From the NCBI RefSeq assembly GCF_029689945.1, contig NZ_CP121451.1, positions 5,456,001 to 5,520,000 of the forward strand: a stretch of DNA of 64,000 nt, written 5' to 3'. A model generated the notes under the pieces. It was not told the origin of the DNA. It was given only the letters and a program-made list of their open reading frames with translations, and ran no database searches. The first letter of the stretch is position 1. Each line of letters opens with the position of its first letter. Shown here one piece after another: positions 31,565 through 41,284 of this stretch. This DNA is from Paenibacillus amylolyticus. Its GTDB lineage: Bacteria > Bacillota > Bacilli > Paenibacillales > Paenibacillaceae. A program made the position numbers and the translations under genes.

Positions 31565-32242
31565 GTGCTTATTAAATTTCTTATCTTTGGCCTTCTATGG
31601 CGGATTGTAGGTAATCCGTTCATTGCCATCCTCATTTTACTCGTTATCCTGTATTTCCTGGATCGTCGTTACGTTGGAGTGTTCCCAAGCTTCACCAAAC
31701 CTCTGAAGCGTATGCGTAACATCTCCCGGCTTCGACAACAGCTTGCCATGAATCCCAACGAAGTTTCTTCCAAGCTGGAACTGGCTCGCCTGTTCATTGA
31801 GCGCAAGCGTTACAGTGAGGCACATGCCTTATTACTTGAACTGGAGCGCCCATACGAACAATCAGCTGAGTACTGGGAGGCATTGGGGACGACCGAGCTT
31901 CATCTGGGTAACATCGAACAGGGAGAACGTCACATTTTGAAAGCACTCGAGATCAATCCCAGAGTCAAGTACGGACGCCCGTACCTTACCCTTGCTGGTG
32001 CTTTCAAAGATACGCATGAAGACAAGGCGTTGGATTATGTGCATCAATTTCAGGAGATTCATTCCTCTTCCAGTGAAGCATATTATCTGCTCGGCTCGGT
32101 TCATCGTTCTCTCGGACGTAATGCAGATGCGAAGCAGGCCTATGAGCAATCGTTGAACGTTTATCGTTCGTTGCCCAAATACAAGAAACGTCAGGAGCGC
32201 CGCTGGGCTGTCCGCAGTTGGTTCCGCAAACGTGGATTGTAA
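31565..32242 (+). CDS. Membrane-anchored TPR protein
   Basis: A 225-residue protein with one or two N-terminal hydrophobic segments (residues 1-31) and about four tetratricopeptide repeats after residue 60, for example SKLELARLFIERKRYSEAHALL, YWEALGTTELHLGNIEQGE and AYYLLGSVHRSLGRNADAK. The C-terminus is strongly basic (RQERRWAVRSWFRKRGL). GTG 31565 has GGAG 8 bp upstream. It starts 14 bp after the Tet-type gene and is probably co-transcribed. Likely a scaffold on the membrane; partner unknown. Intact. Confidence 0.75.
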   Translation: MLIKFLIFGLLWRIVGNPFIAILILLVILYFLDRRYVGVFPSFTKPLKRMRNISRLRQQLAMNPNEVSSKLELARLFIERKRYSEAHALLLELERPYEQSAEYWEALGTTELHLGNIEQGERHILKALEINPRVKYGRPYLTLAGAFKDTHEDKALDYVHQFQEIHSSSSEAYYLLGSVHRSLGRNADAKQAYEQSLNVYRSLPKYKKRQERRWAVRSWFRKRGL

Positions 32243-32290
32243 TGTCAACCGTTAGACGCCGTATGTTGGATATCGCTCCACTAAACCATA

Positions 32291-32340
32291 AAAGTGCACT
32301 GATCTCTGCCCTCATATGAGCAGAAACAGTGCACTTTCTT
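32291..32340 (+). terminator. Terminator after the Tet/TPR unit
   Basis: AAAGTGCACTG pairs with CAGTGCACTTT (11 bp) with an inner TCTGC/GCAGA stem, followed by CTTCTT. It lies between convergent genes and probably serves both. Confidence 0.75.
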
Positions 32341-32353
32341 CTTAATAACAATA

Positions 32354-33414
32354 TTAATATACCAATAGCTCACGCAACCGAGCTTCATGAAGCGACATCC
32401 AGTCCATCCGCTGTTTGAGCTTCACAATCTGATCTACAGCCACTCCAGGCTCATCCGTACCCTCGAACATGCGACTGATAAAATGCATGACCACATCCAG
32501 ACTCCGCAGCAGAATCAATTGAGGTATGGCTAACAACTCTTCCGGTTCCAGGCCGACCTGCTCCCGAAATCCCCTGATCAGCCCCTCTTGTGCCTGCCAC
32601 ATCCAATCCTCGCTCTGGTCCATGGTCAGAAGGTCAGACATCGGAACAGCTAATTCCATGACCCGCAAATCCCATGTCGCAAATTCAAAATCCAAAATGG
32701 CACAGATCTCACCATCCTGTTGATCTGCCAATACATTCGAAGCATTCACGTCTCCATGGACCAATTGATGCGGCAGCTGTTCCATTCCCCGCAGGGCTTC
32801 AAACAGATCTGGCAGCACATCCCCAGTTGCCTAAGCTCATGCACACATGCGATTAATGACGCTGGCGGCGATGCGCATAGTTGTAATAATCGGTCTGGTG
32901 AACAGAGCGGATACGCATCCTGAATTTGATAGTACGGTGGATACACCGGTTCAAGGGTTATATCCAGCGTTGCCATAGCCAAAGACAGGGCTCCTGCCGC
33001 TAAACCAAGGCCATATAGTTGATCTGGCCTATCCCAGATCGGGTTGACACCTTTCCGATAATGAAACAGAGTGGCCATTTTGGACTGTCCTGTAAGGGTA
33101 TCTTTTATAGATAGGAATGTACCTGCCCCACCAGATAACCGCCTTACAGGTAAAGGTGTATCAAGCTTGAAATTCGAACGTTGGAGGGCTTCCAACACCT
33201 GATGTTCAAAGGCTATTTTCGTTGGATCATTATGTGTTTCATATTGTCTCATTACGTAACTCGTCCCGTCTATGTGGAGCATGTAGGTAGAATTATTCAT
33301 CCCACCCTTTCCACGCTCGCCTTTCCAGTCCGATGTGAAACCATATGAGGCCAACACTTCGGATATACGTTGCTGCTCTGAATGATGGAGGGAACCGGAA
33401 TTGATGTTTGGCAC
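32354..33414 (-). CDS. Aminoglycoside/choline phosphotransferase family protein, apparent frameshift
   Basis: A protein-kinase-like small-molecule kinase of about 353 aa. N-lobe with GGMNNSTYMLHIDGTSYVMR (ATP lysine replaced by the usual Arg-rich strand), Brenner-type catalytic loop LVHGDVNASNVL and metal-binding ILDFEFA. The frame breaks at the C-run 32821-32824; one more base joins ELRQLG to DVLPDLFEALRG. Substrate unknown; this family also includes homoserine kinase and CotS-type spore proteins, so antibiotic resistance should not be assumed despite the Tet-type gene nearby. Confidence 0.75.
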
Positions 33415-33505
33415 CTAAAATTAACCCCTTTATCTCACAAAATGGAACGGTCTTCTATTTATCTTAAAGGAAGTCCATCGCTCGGTCTAGTTCTGTTCCA
33501 AATGA

Positions 33506-34131
33506 TCAAGAGAAGGGATAATAACCGGTCCGGTTAAGCTGCTCTGCAATGACACGATATCCTCTTGCATTAGGGTGCACCCTGTCCCAGAACAACAGTT
33601 CACGCTCACGACCTTCAAACCTGTCATAGACCTGAGCACAAGCATAATTGCCCGATCCGGCTCCATTCAGAAAGGAATTATATTGGCGTACCCAATACGC
33701 AGCTTCCGTCGCTTGTGGATACGGGTTGTACAATCCGATGGATCGGACCATATACTCCTGGTTGCCCTTCAACTGCCGAATATGCCTCATGATCTGGGAT
33801 ACATTACTGCGGGTTTCTCCAAGCACCTGTGTCATTTTACTGGCATTAGGTATGCCATTACTTGCTTTGAACGTACGGATCAGATCATTCCCGCCAATGG
33901 ATATGGTAATGATATCTGCTTCACGCAGCGATTGCCGCACTCGGGGATGTGAAGAGATCATCTGCAACATCCCCCCGACGTTAGTCCATTTACGCCCATA
34001 TTTTCCATAGATACAAATGTACGAACATTCATTTCCGCCATTCGCCGATATAGAGGAACAAAGCCGGTGCCCAGCAACGCTCCTGTACCGACCGTTAACG
34101 AATCTCCTACAGCCACATATCGATATACCAT
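33506..34131 (-). CDS. SGNH/GDSL hydrolase, spore lipase LipC-like, apparent frameshift
   Basis: Restored protein of 208 aa. Block I is YVAVGDSLTVGTGA (nucleophile Ser), block III ISIGGNDL (Asn), block V FWDRVHPNARGY (Asp and His). No signal peptide. ATG 34131 has GAGAGGGG upstream. The frame breaks at the C-run 33971-33976, one base short, restoring TSGGMLQM. Length and block I resemble B. subtilis LipC (YcsK), a spore-coat-associated lipase needed for germination; that assignment is by recall. Note that a longer open frame on the same strand reads the N-terminal part in the wrong register. Confidence 0.75.
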
Positions 34132-34288
34132 CCCGTCGCCCCTCTCTGCTGTGATATCCTGAACAATAATGAATTGCTCTATATCTTATGATGAGCAGTA
34201 AGACAAGGCGCGGGATGGTGTCCTTAGGCATGCACCTTTCTTTTGCATAAGACCATATTTCTTCTCTGTGGAGGTAAAAAAAGAAAAC

Positions 34289-34313
34289 GCCCTGCCGCAT
34301 AACGCGGCAGAGC
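34289..34313 (-). terminator. Terminator after the MMPL exporter gene
   Basis: On the minus strand GC-T-CTGCCGC pairs with GCGGCAG-G-GC around GTTAT, followed by GTTTTCTTTTTTT. It is about 30 bp past the exporter stop. Confidence 0.85.
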
Positions 34314-34340
34314 CTGATCCATTTATTGCAATGCATTATA

Positions 34341-37300
34341 TTACATGCCTATGGTCCGATCCGAATCAACGGAATCTGCCTGCTCCTTGTTAGGGAACGG
34401 CCACCAGTTCGCCCGGCCAAACATCTTCACCATCACTGGAACGAAGAATGGCAGGAACAGCAGAGAGTACAAGATCAGCCCGCTAAGAACTACTGTAGCA
34501 ATCTGCATCATCGAGAGAACACCGGATGGATACATTGCAGCAAATGTGCCGCTCAGAATGACCGCTGCAGATAGGATAACTGTTCCCATGTTCTTCATCG
34601 CGTACAACATGGCATCCTGTACTTTCATGCCTTTGTTCTCATTGAAACGGTCCATCAGGAAAATGCTATAATCCACACCGAGAGCAATCAGCATAACAAA
34701 TCCGAAGAACGGAGTAACCCAGCTAATGCCTGCGAATCCGAGAATATTAACGAAGACCACTTCGGTTAACGCCATCGATGTAAAATAAGCCAGTAACAAG
34801 GAAACGATGAGATACAATGGCATAATGACCGAACGAAGCAGCACGACCAGAATAATGAATGTGCCCGCCAGCATCAGCATTACCGTACGTGTGTAGTCGT
34901 TATTCGAGATCTCTTGCAGATCTGCAAACGTACTGGTAACTCCACCTATGGCGATGTCTGCTTTTTCAAGCGTACTGCCTTGTACTGCACGATGTACAGC
35001 GGCTTCAATGTCAGGAACACGATCAATCGCTTCTGTACCGTATGGATTCTCGGCGAAAATAACGTCAATCGTCATTGTTTTTCGATCTTTGGACAGATAC
35101 GTATCAAATACCTGTTTGAAGTCTTTGTTGCTCAGTGCTTCTTCCGGAACGTACCAGCCTGCCAGATCGGAATCTGGTGCATCTTGCAATTGTGTCAGAT
35201 AGTCCTGTGCTGATTCCAGTCCCCGGATACCTGTTTAATACCATCGACACTTTGATTCAATCCATCCGTCAGTTGTGTCAGTTGACCACTCAGATCCGAG
35301 AAGCCTTGCTGAATTTTCTCCTGACCACCCTGAAGCTGGCCAAGTCCGTTCTGTATGGAAGGGATCTCCTTAATCACTTTACCTTGACCATCAGCAGCCT
35401 GTTTCAGACCTGTCTCAAGCTGACTGATCCCCGTTACAATCTGTCCCAGACCATCAGCCAGTGCCTTCTGTCCGGATGCTGCGGAAGCAAATCCTTCATT
35501 GGCTTGATTAATTCCAGCAGCAGCTTCTCCAGCTTGCTCTGAATCTGACCCAAACCTTGAGCGAGCTGCGCTGTACCCGAACCTGTTTCACCAATTGTAC
35601 CTTTGATACGCTGGTAGTCAGCATCTTGCTGTAATTCAGGATATTTTTCTTCAAGTGCTGTGAAGGATTCGGACAGACTCGTCAAGGCTGTTGAAACACC
35701 GCTCAGCTGTTGCTGCAATTCACGAGTTCCTTCGCCCAGTGCAGCGACACCCGCTCCCGCCTGACGATAGGCTTCGAGTAACTGATTGTTCGCTTGCGCA
35801 AGTTGATCTGCACTCGTTTTGGCTTGCTGAAGTCCCGCTTTCAGATCCCCTGCACCTGCGGAACCGTCCCGAATCCCTTTTTCAATCTGCTGAAGCCCCT
35901 CACTGAGTTGTGTGATACCCGTCTGCAACTGGGAAGTTCCCTTGGTAAGTTCCCTGCTCCATCGGCAGCTTCTTTTAATTGTGGTTCATTTTTACTTAGC
36001 TGACTGCTGGCTTCACTCAGGCCATCCCGGATTTTGTCCAGACCCGTCTTGCCTTCACCCAGTCCATCCGATAAAGTTCCTACTTGCTGTGTAACTTCAA
36101 AATCTTTGATCTCATCACCTGTAGGTCGTGTCATACTGCGGACACCAGAGACGCCGGCTACTTTCTCTACTTCCCGGCTAATTTTCTCGGCAACCGCCAT
36201 ATACTTTGCATTATCCATCGCTTCATCGTTCTGAATGACGATCTGACCTGGCAGCGATTCACCCGGACCGAAGCTGTCGGAGATAATGTTGAATGCTTTG
36301 ACGGAATCATATTTCTCGCCAATCTCATCCAGACTGTTGAACGATAGTTTACCATCGTAGGTTGCCAGAAGAGGTACACAGACAGCCGCAACGATAAGCA
36401 GCGCAGCCCATGGACGTTTCAGCGAGAAGCGACCCGCTGCACCATAGATCTTGCTCTCGGCATGTTCAAGCGAACCCTTCGACGGCCAGAATAACTTTTT
36501 GCCAAGTACCGCCATGAAGAATGGAACGATCGTCACCAAGGCAAGCATCATCACAGCAATACCGACAGCTACGGCAACTGCAGAACGATACAGCATAAAC
36601 TGGGCAAAGCCGATCGCAATGAATCCAACCAGCACAGCTAGTGCGGAGAAGAGTACGGTTTTACCAGCAGTACGATAGGTCGCAATGATGGCATCCCATG
36701 TATTCTCATGATGAGCCAGCTCTTCCTTGAACCGACTGATCAGCAGAATACAGTAATCTGTACCGATCCCGAACATGACGGCGACCATGAAGATCTGTGT
36801 AAACGTCGATATCGGAAAGTCGACACCATCCACGAGAAATGCAACAATCTGCTGCGATACAATGTAACTGATGCCCACCGTCAGCAGCGGTACAAACGGA
36901 GCTACGAACGAACGGAAGACCAGGAACAGAATGAGTAAAATAAAGACAACTGTAATATATTCCGATTTCTTAAGCCCCTCTTGGGAACTTTCAATGGTAT
37001 CCTCGTCAATCAGACCTTTACCGGTTATGTAGTGCTCCACATTGACGGATTTCAATGCTTCATTCAGGTCTTCCCGCATTTCTTTGACCGTGCGATCTCC
37101 CTGATCGATGGAAAGCGATGTTAGAATCGTTTTGCCATCTGCCGAGATCATCTTATCGGACAATTCAGGCTGAGAGAACGGTTCCAGAATGGACAGAATG
37201 CCCAGCTTCTCCTTATCGGCCTCCAATTGCTTAACGGCCTTCTCTGCCTCTTGTTTACCGGTGGTACCTAGACCATCGGGATTATAAAATACAAGGGCAA

Positions 37301-37506
37301 GCTGGCTGCCCTGCTGTTCTCCCTCTTGTGCTGCAGCTTCATTCAAAATTGCTGCCTGCCTGGGTGGAAGAGTAACCTTCAGGCACTGAAAACTGTCCCT
37401 TTTCCCGAATCAGTTCACTCATGTTAGGGGCAGTAAACATCAATACGGCAGCGACAACCACCCATAACCCCATTAACCACCATCGCGCTTTCAATATCGT
37501 TCTCAT
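34341..37506 (-). CDS. MMPL-family membrane exporter (YdfJ type), four apparent frameshifts
   Basis: RND-like lipid or drug exporter of about 1,055 aa. N-terminal transmembrane helix (WWLMGLWVVVAAVLMF), a periplasm-like loop, helices 2-6 (SEYITVVFILLILFLVF...YCILLISRFKEEL), then a second half with GVDYSIFLMDRF and a final helix set. Between the halves lies a long coiled region rich in GLxQ/GLxx heptads (about residues 390-740). ATG 37506 overlaps the MarR stop by 4 bp. Breaks: near 37355 (net +1), 35952-35954, about 35515-35545, and 35221-35224. Probably repressed by the adjacent MarR protein. Confidence 0.85.
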
Positions 37507-37961
37507 TCGTTCTCCCGTCCTCCTTCATGCGATAACAGAGCTGCAAGCTTCTCAAAAGATTCAATGAAATTACGAACCTCTTCCGCAGTAAAATGAACCA
37601 GATACGGCTCCAGAATCTGCTGTATTTGCTGTTCTGTCTCCCTGTACACCTGGCTTCCGGTCTCTGTCAGAGTCAAATACACGACCCTACGGTCACGTTC
37701 ATCTCCGGCCCGATGTACCAGATCACGATCCACCAGCTTGTTGACCAGAGCCGTAATGCTGCTCTTGCCAATGCACAGAAGCTCTGCAAGGTCAGAGGGT
37801 GTACAAGACTTCTTCTCATTAATGAGTCGTAGTGAACAGAATTGATCCATCGTCAAAATCTGACCTACACGTTCACGTATCTGGGTATCAAACCGTTTGG
37901 TTACCAGGAAAGAAGCATCCAAATATCGGTTAACCAAACTTCCAGCATCCGGTGTGTTCAT
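37503..37961 (-). CDS. MarR-family regulator of the MMPL exporter
   Basis: A 152-residue winged-helix regulator: TPSDLAELLCIGKSSITALVNKLVDRDLVHR is the DNA-recognition part (seen in two adjoining segments) and GDERDRRVVYLTLTETG is the beta wing. It overlaps the exporter start by 4 bp (ATGA), a standard local repressor-exporter pair released by the exported compound. Its promoter region holds three tandem 16-bp repeats. Intact and of normal length. Confidence 0.9.
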   Translation of the reverse strand: MNTPDAGSLVNRYLDASFLVTKRFDTQIRERVGQILTMDQFCSLRLINEKKSCTPSDLAELLCIGKSSITALVNKLVDRDLVHRAGDERDRRVVYLTLTETGSQVYRETEQQIQQILEPYLVHFTAEEVRNFIESFEKLAALLSHEGGRENE

Positions 37962-37987
37962 TCAGCATTCTCCTTCCACAATATAGT

Positions 37988-38035
37988 TCACTTAACGAAC
38001 TATTCTTTTATGAAACTATTCTATAATGAAACTAT
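37988..38035 (-). promoter_or_regulatory. Three abutting 16-bp direct repeats, MarR operator region
   Basis: Read on the minus strand: ATAGTTTCATTATAGA (38035-38020), ATAGTTTCATAAAAGA (38019-38004) and ATAGTTCGTTAAGTGA (38003-37988), with no gaps. The last copy also begins an inverted repeat, ATAGTTC-GTTAAGT-GAACTAT (37983-38003). They end 26 bp upstream of the MarR start, so autorepression is likely. Confidence 0.6.
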
Positions 38036-38079
38036 ATTGAAAAGCAATACTTTGTTCCTGCTTTTTGAATGAAAACGAC

Positions 38080-38128
38080 AAAAAAACAGGACGTCCGACT
38101 CAGCTAATTGCCAAATCCAACATCCTGT
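38080..38128 (-). terminator. Terminator after the acetyltransferase gene
   Basis: On the minus strand ACAGGATGT pairs with ACGTCCTGT (G-U tolerated) over a 25-base loop, followed by TTTTTT. It lies about 48 bp past the stop at 38176. Confidence 0.7.
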
Positions 38129-38175
38129 AAAGGGTATGCTCTATATATTTTATAAAGTAGTAGAATACATCTTCA

Positions 38176-38613
38176 TTACTCTTCGTCTGTGTCTTCTTCT
38201 TTTTCAAGCACACAACGGAACCGCTCTACACCTGGATATCGTTCGCCCAGACTATATACGACGAATCCCGTATTTCGGTAAAACTCCACGGCCTCCAGAT
38301 CCGTCTCTGCAATCAAAGTATCCGGATTGTATTTCTCCAGCAGCTGTGAAATCATACCCCGACCATAATTTTTGAGGCGGTTCTCTGGCAGAACGGCAAT
38401 ATGGTGGATCGTAACCTCGCTGGAGCCTGTATGCTCATAACCGATCAGACCGATCAATTGCTCCTCTGCTTCGTATCCGGCCAGATACAGTTTGTCATTC
38501 TCTACATATTGTTTCAACGCACGTTTCAGATGATCCGGATCAGGAAAGACCGAATAAGATAACAGCTCCTGCACTACCGGCTCCTCTATGCGTGATTTCA
38601 AATTCATTAACAC
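38176..38613 (-). CDS. GNAT-family N-acetyltransferase
   Basis: A 145-residue acetyltransferase with the acetyl-CoA pocket HHIAVLPENRLKNYGRGMI (R/QxxGxG/A variant) followed by LIAETDLEAVEFYRNTGFVVY. GTG 38613 has AGGAGG 7 bp upstream. Substrate not predictable. Intact; monocistronic with its own terminator. Confidence 0.8.
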   Translation of the reverse strand: MLMNLKSRIEEPVVQELLSYSVFPDPDHLKRALKQYVENDKLYLAGYEAEEQLIGLIGYEHTGSSEVTIHHIAVLPENRLKNYGRGMISQLLEKYNPDTLIAETDLEAVEFYRNTGFVVYSLGERYPGVERFRCVLEKEEDTDEE

Positions 38614-38676
38614 TCTTATTCCTCCTATACCTTGCTTGTTTCCGTTATCGTATTGTAGTCGTTAACCTCTCAAAGT

Positions 38677-39084
38677 TCAAGTCATATAACGATTCAGCTC
38701 CGATTGAAGCACAGTCGGGATGTGATCCGTTACGTTGATCTGCGCCAGATGATAGGCATCCAGCAGTGCGCCCGACTGCCGGCAAGTTACTGGTTATGTA
38801 CTGCATTGTTTTTCCTTCAGACCAATCCGCAGACATCCAGCCCTTTCTGAACAGCCTCCACCATATATGCTGAACTCAGACAGCTTCCGGTCAACGTCAT
38901 GGACACCGTTGGCTGATCGAAACAGGATGCCAGCATAAGGATACCAACAACAGCCGTATCCGCAGCAGAATCACATACCCTAACCGCAAGGGGAATATTC
39001 CGGGCTGCAGCGTCGGTCACCAGAGGTGCCATTTGACCAAACCTGGCTCCCTCTTCCGTCCATCCCAATCACGTATGTATTCAT
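38677..39084 (-). pseudogene. Remnant of a BadF/BcrA-type kinase (N-acetylglucosamine kinase family)
   Basis: Starts with a good ribosome site (GGGGAGGAG) and MNTYVIGMDG, the normal N-terminal phosphate-loop strand of this ATPase family, but within about 15 codons the sequence jumps to C-terminal family features: FGQMAPLVTDAAARN, RVCDSAADTAVVGILMLASC and, after further frame changes near 38815 and 38750, ALLDAYHLAQINVTDHIPTV before the stop. Only about 136 codons of roughly 300 remain, so most of the middle is deleted. Unlike the homopolymer breaks elsewhere, this cannot be a base-call artefact. Confidence 0.6.
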
Positions 39085-39116
39085 CCTTGACTATCTCCTC
39101 CCCTTTAAACAATAAG

Positions 39117-39142
39117 TGCCGGGGCTTTAGCAGTTCCCGGCA
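39117..39142 (-). terminator. Hairpin after the methyltransferase gene
   Basis: TGCCGGG pairs with CCCGGCA around 12 bases; the minus-strand flank CTTATTGTTT is only moderately T-rich. It lies 6 bp past the stop at 39149. Confidence 0.5.
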
Positions 39143-39148
39143 GATCAT

Positions 39149-39862
39149 TTATTGCTTTTGCACAGCAAAACGAAGCAGTTCACACCGAAATTGTGTCGGC
39201 TCATCATACTTTTCCTCTTCAATCGTCTGGGTGACATGCTCCTGAAGCAGAATATTCCAGCCTTTATATGCCTTCTCCAGTATAGCAATTGCTTCGGCTG
39301 TTGGCAGGTTCAGCTCAATTAACGGCTCAATCTCACGGCCTGAGTTCATTTCTTTTTCTTCCACATTGGTACTCATCGTAATACAATGAATGCCACCTGT
39401 GCGGGTTCCTGCTTGCAATCGCTCTAACGCTTCCAAGAAAGCTTGTTTATTAGATACATGTTCCAGACATGAGCAAGCAGCTATATAGTCAAAATAATTC
39501 GGCTCAATGGCATAATGCTCAACATCTGCTTTTACAGCCTTCACGAGATGATCCACCTGATATTCTTTCGCATACTTGCGAAGTCCATCTATGGCCTCGT
39601 CGAGCAAATCCACACCGATGACTTCACTGTTCGTTTGTGCAAGACGCTGTGCAATGGGTATCGTATGCCTTCCTATGCCGCATCCCAGATCGAGGACACG
39701 AAGTTCATCCTTGTGAACAAGTAAACGTTCCAGCATATCCATAACCATAGGCATTGGCCTGGACATCCAAGTGCCAGAGGCGAATAATTCATGATTCTGA
39801 TAGAAGTTCGAATGATAACCTGCCTCTGCTTTTCGTGCAGCCTCAAATTGTTCATTTCCCAT
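39149..39862 (-). CDS. Class I SAM-dependent methyltransferase
   Basis: A 237-residue methyltransferase. Motif I is LRVLDLGCGIGRHTIPIAQRL, motif II VIGVDLLDEAIDGL, motif III/IV FDYIAACSCLEHV. It resembles the TehB/UbiE-like group acting on small molecules; substrate unknown. ATG 39862 has GGGGG 7 bp upstream. It follows the zinc-ribbon gene by 17 bp and is likely co-transcribed with it. Intact. Confidence 0.82.
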   Translation of the reverse strand: MGNEQFEAARKAEAGYHSNFYQNHELFASGTWMSRPMPMVMDMLERLLVHKDELRVLDLGCGIGRHTIPIAQRLAQTNSEVIGVDLLDEAIDGLRKYAKEYQVDHLVKAVKADVEHYAIEPNYFDYIAACSCLEHVSNKQAFLEALERLQAGTRTGGIHCITMSTNVEEKEMNSGREIEPLIELNLPTAEAIAILEKAYKGWNILLQEHVTQTIEEEKYDEPTQFRCELLRFAVQKQ

Positions 39863-39879
39863 CAAGACACCCCCATAGT

Positions 39880-40230
39880 TTAGAAGTTGAACGTCAACGT
39901 CCCTGTACCGGCGAATAGTATGATTGAAAAAATGAGCATGACGACCAATCCAGCCGTTACGAGCAATTTCCCCGTATCCCTCTTGTATGAACTGTCGTTA
40001 AATAACATGATTCCACCAATGGAAATAGCCACCGGAGCAAGAAACAGTGTAATCAATAAAAGCAACGCGATAGAATAACGATCCAATACCGGTTCTTCAT
40101 ATTCGGTCATGTAAGGTTGTTCAGGCAATGCCGTTTTGGTGGCAACCAGATTACCGCACGATTTGCACTTGAACTCATCTTCTGCCATTCCTTCATGGCA
40201 ATAAGAACATTTCCTTTGCGTGCGTGCCAT
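39880..40230 (-). CDS. Zinc-ribbon membrane protein, 116 aa
   Basis: An N-terminal zinc ribbon with two CxxC pairs (CSYC at 8-11 and CKSC at 22-25), a short linker and two transmembrane segments (about 53-75 and 87-109). The ribbon is on the cytoplasmic side if the positive-inside rule holds. Small zinc-ribbon membrane proteins of this kind are common in Paenibacillus and unassigned. Precedes the methyltransferase. Intact. Confidence 0.7.
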   Translation of the reverse strand: MARTQRKCSYCHEGMAEDEFKCKSCGNLVATKTALPEQPYMTEYEEPVLDRYSIALLLLITLFLAPVAISIGGIMLFNDSSYKRDTGKLLVTAGLVVMLIFSIILFAGTGTLTFNF

Positions 40231-40302
40231 CTTCCGCCTCCTTCCATATCTGCCTTATCAATGAATACCCACAATATCATACGATAATCACTTTATTACC
40301 CA

Positions 40303-41248
40303 TTATGTATTATTTAGATTTTTCTTCATGAAGGATTCGAGTGTCCGCTCATATCCAGTACGATCCACTTGAAACGCTGTGCCATGACCCGCCCGAGGGA
40401 CAGTCAGCAATTCCTTTTCGGTTGGGCAAGCTTCATACAACCTGTACACCATTTCGGTGGGTACAAACATATCAGCCTCACCATGGATGAACAGCACAGG
40501 AACGTTAACTTTGGCAAGTTGCTTGAGCGCCGAAGCCTCTCTGAAGGAATACCCTGCCTTCCACCGGGAGATCAGACTCGTGACAGGTATAAACGGAAAT
40601 GCAGGAAGCCTGTATAATTGCTTTAACTGGAACGTCAGTTCTCTTCCACGGATGTATACGCACAATCAGACACAATCGCTTTAACCTGATTCGGCAGGGC
40701 TTCACCACCTGTCATCAGTACGGTTGCACCTCCCATGGATATGCCATGCAATATGATTTCGCCTGTTGTACCCACTTTTCAAGCACCCAGTTGGTCCACT
40801 GGACATAATCCTTCCGATCCAACCAGCCAAAACCAATGATATCACCTTCGCTCCGGCCATGACCCCGATCATCCGGCATTAACACGTTGTAACCATGCCT
40901 TTCCGCATAGAATCGGGCAAAACCAGCCATCTCCCTACCTTTGCCCGAATAGCCATGTGCCAGAATCACTGTCTGTTCTGACCCGTTACTGGAACTAAGC
41001 CATGTACCGTGCAGTTTTAATCCATCATGCGATAGAAGAGATACCTCTTCTACCGGCTGAGCATCCAGCCACTTCAGATCAGAAGCACTGCTGATGATCT
41101 CATTGTCCGGTTCAGGCATCAGATTCGGATTATCCACCAAAAACGCTTTTTGTGTCCGGCGAATGGCGGTTTTGAAAAAGTAAAGCCCTCCTGTCCACAG
41201 AAGAGCAAGAACAATCAGCACTAGTGCTGCAAGTACGTAGAATAACAT
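40303..41248 (-). CDS. Membrane-anchored alpha/beta hydrolase, two apparent frameshifts
   Basis: Restored length 315 aa. One N-terminal transmembrane helix (1-25), then a serine hydrolase fold: oxyanion region LAHGYSGKG, DDRGHGRSEG, nucleophile Ser in LHGISMGGA, acid Asp in IHGEADMFVP and His in AGHGTAF. The frame breaks near 40761-40763 and 40640-40647; one base each restores VQQGEIILHGISMGGATVLM and VEEELTFQLK. Resembles the YqkD/BAAT-type esterases of Bacillus; substrate unknown. Monocistronic. Confidence 0.82.
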
Positions 41249-41284
41249 GAACGGGTCCTCCCCTCTTTCCTTTTTAACATAACT

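Noticed and set aside
32354..33414. Aminoglycoside resistance island formed by the phosphotransferase and Tet-type genes
   Set aside because: The phosphotransferase family is broad, the genes are convergent with a terminator between, and no mobile element flanks them.
34132..34336. N-terminal extension of the GDSL hydrolase by about 68 codons
   Set aside because: The extension is the wrong register created by the missing base at 33971-33976; the correct N-terminus with GDSL block starts at 34131.
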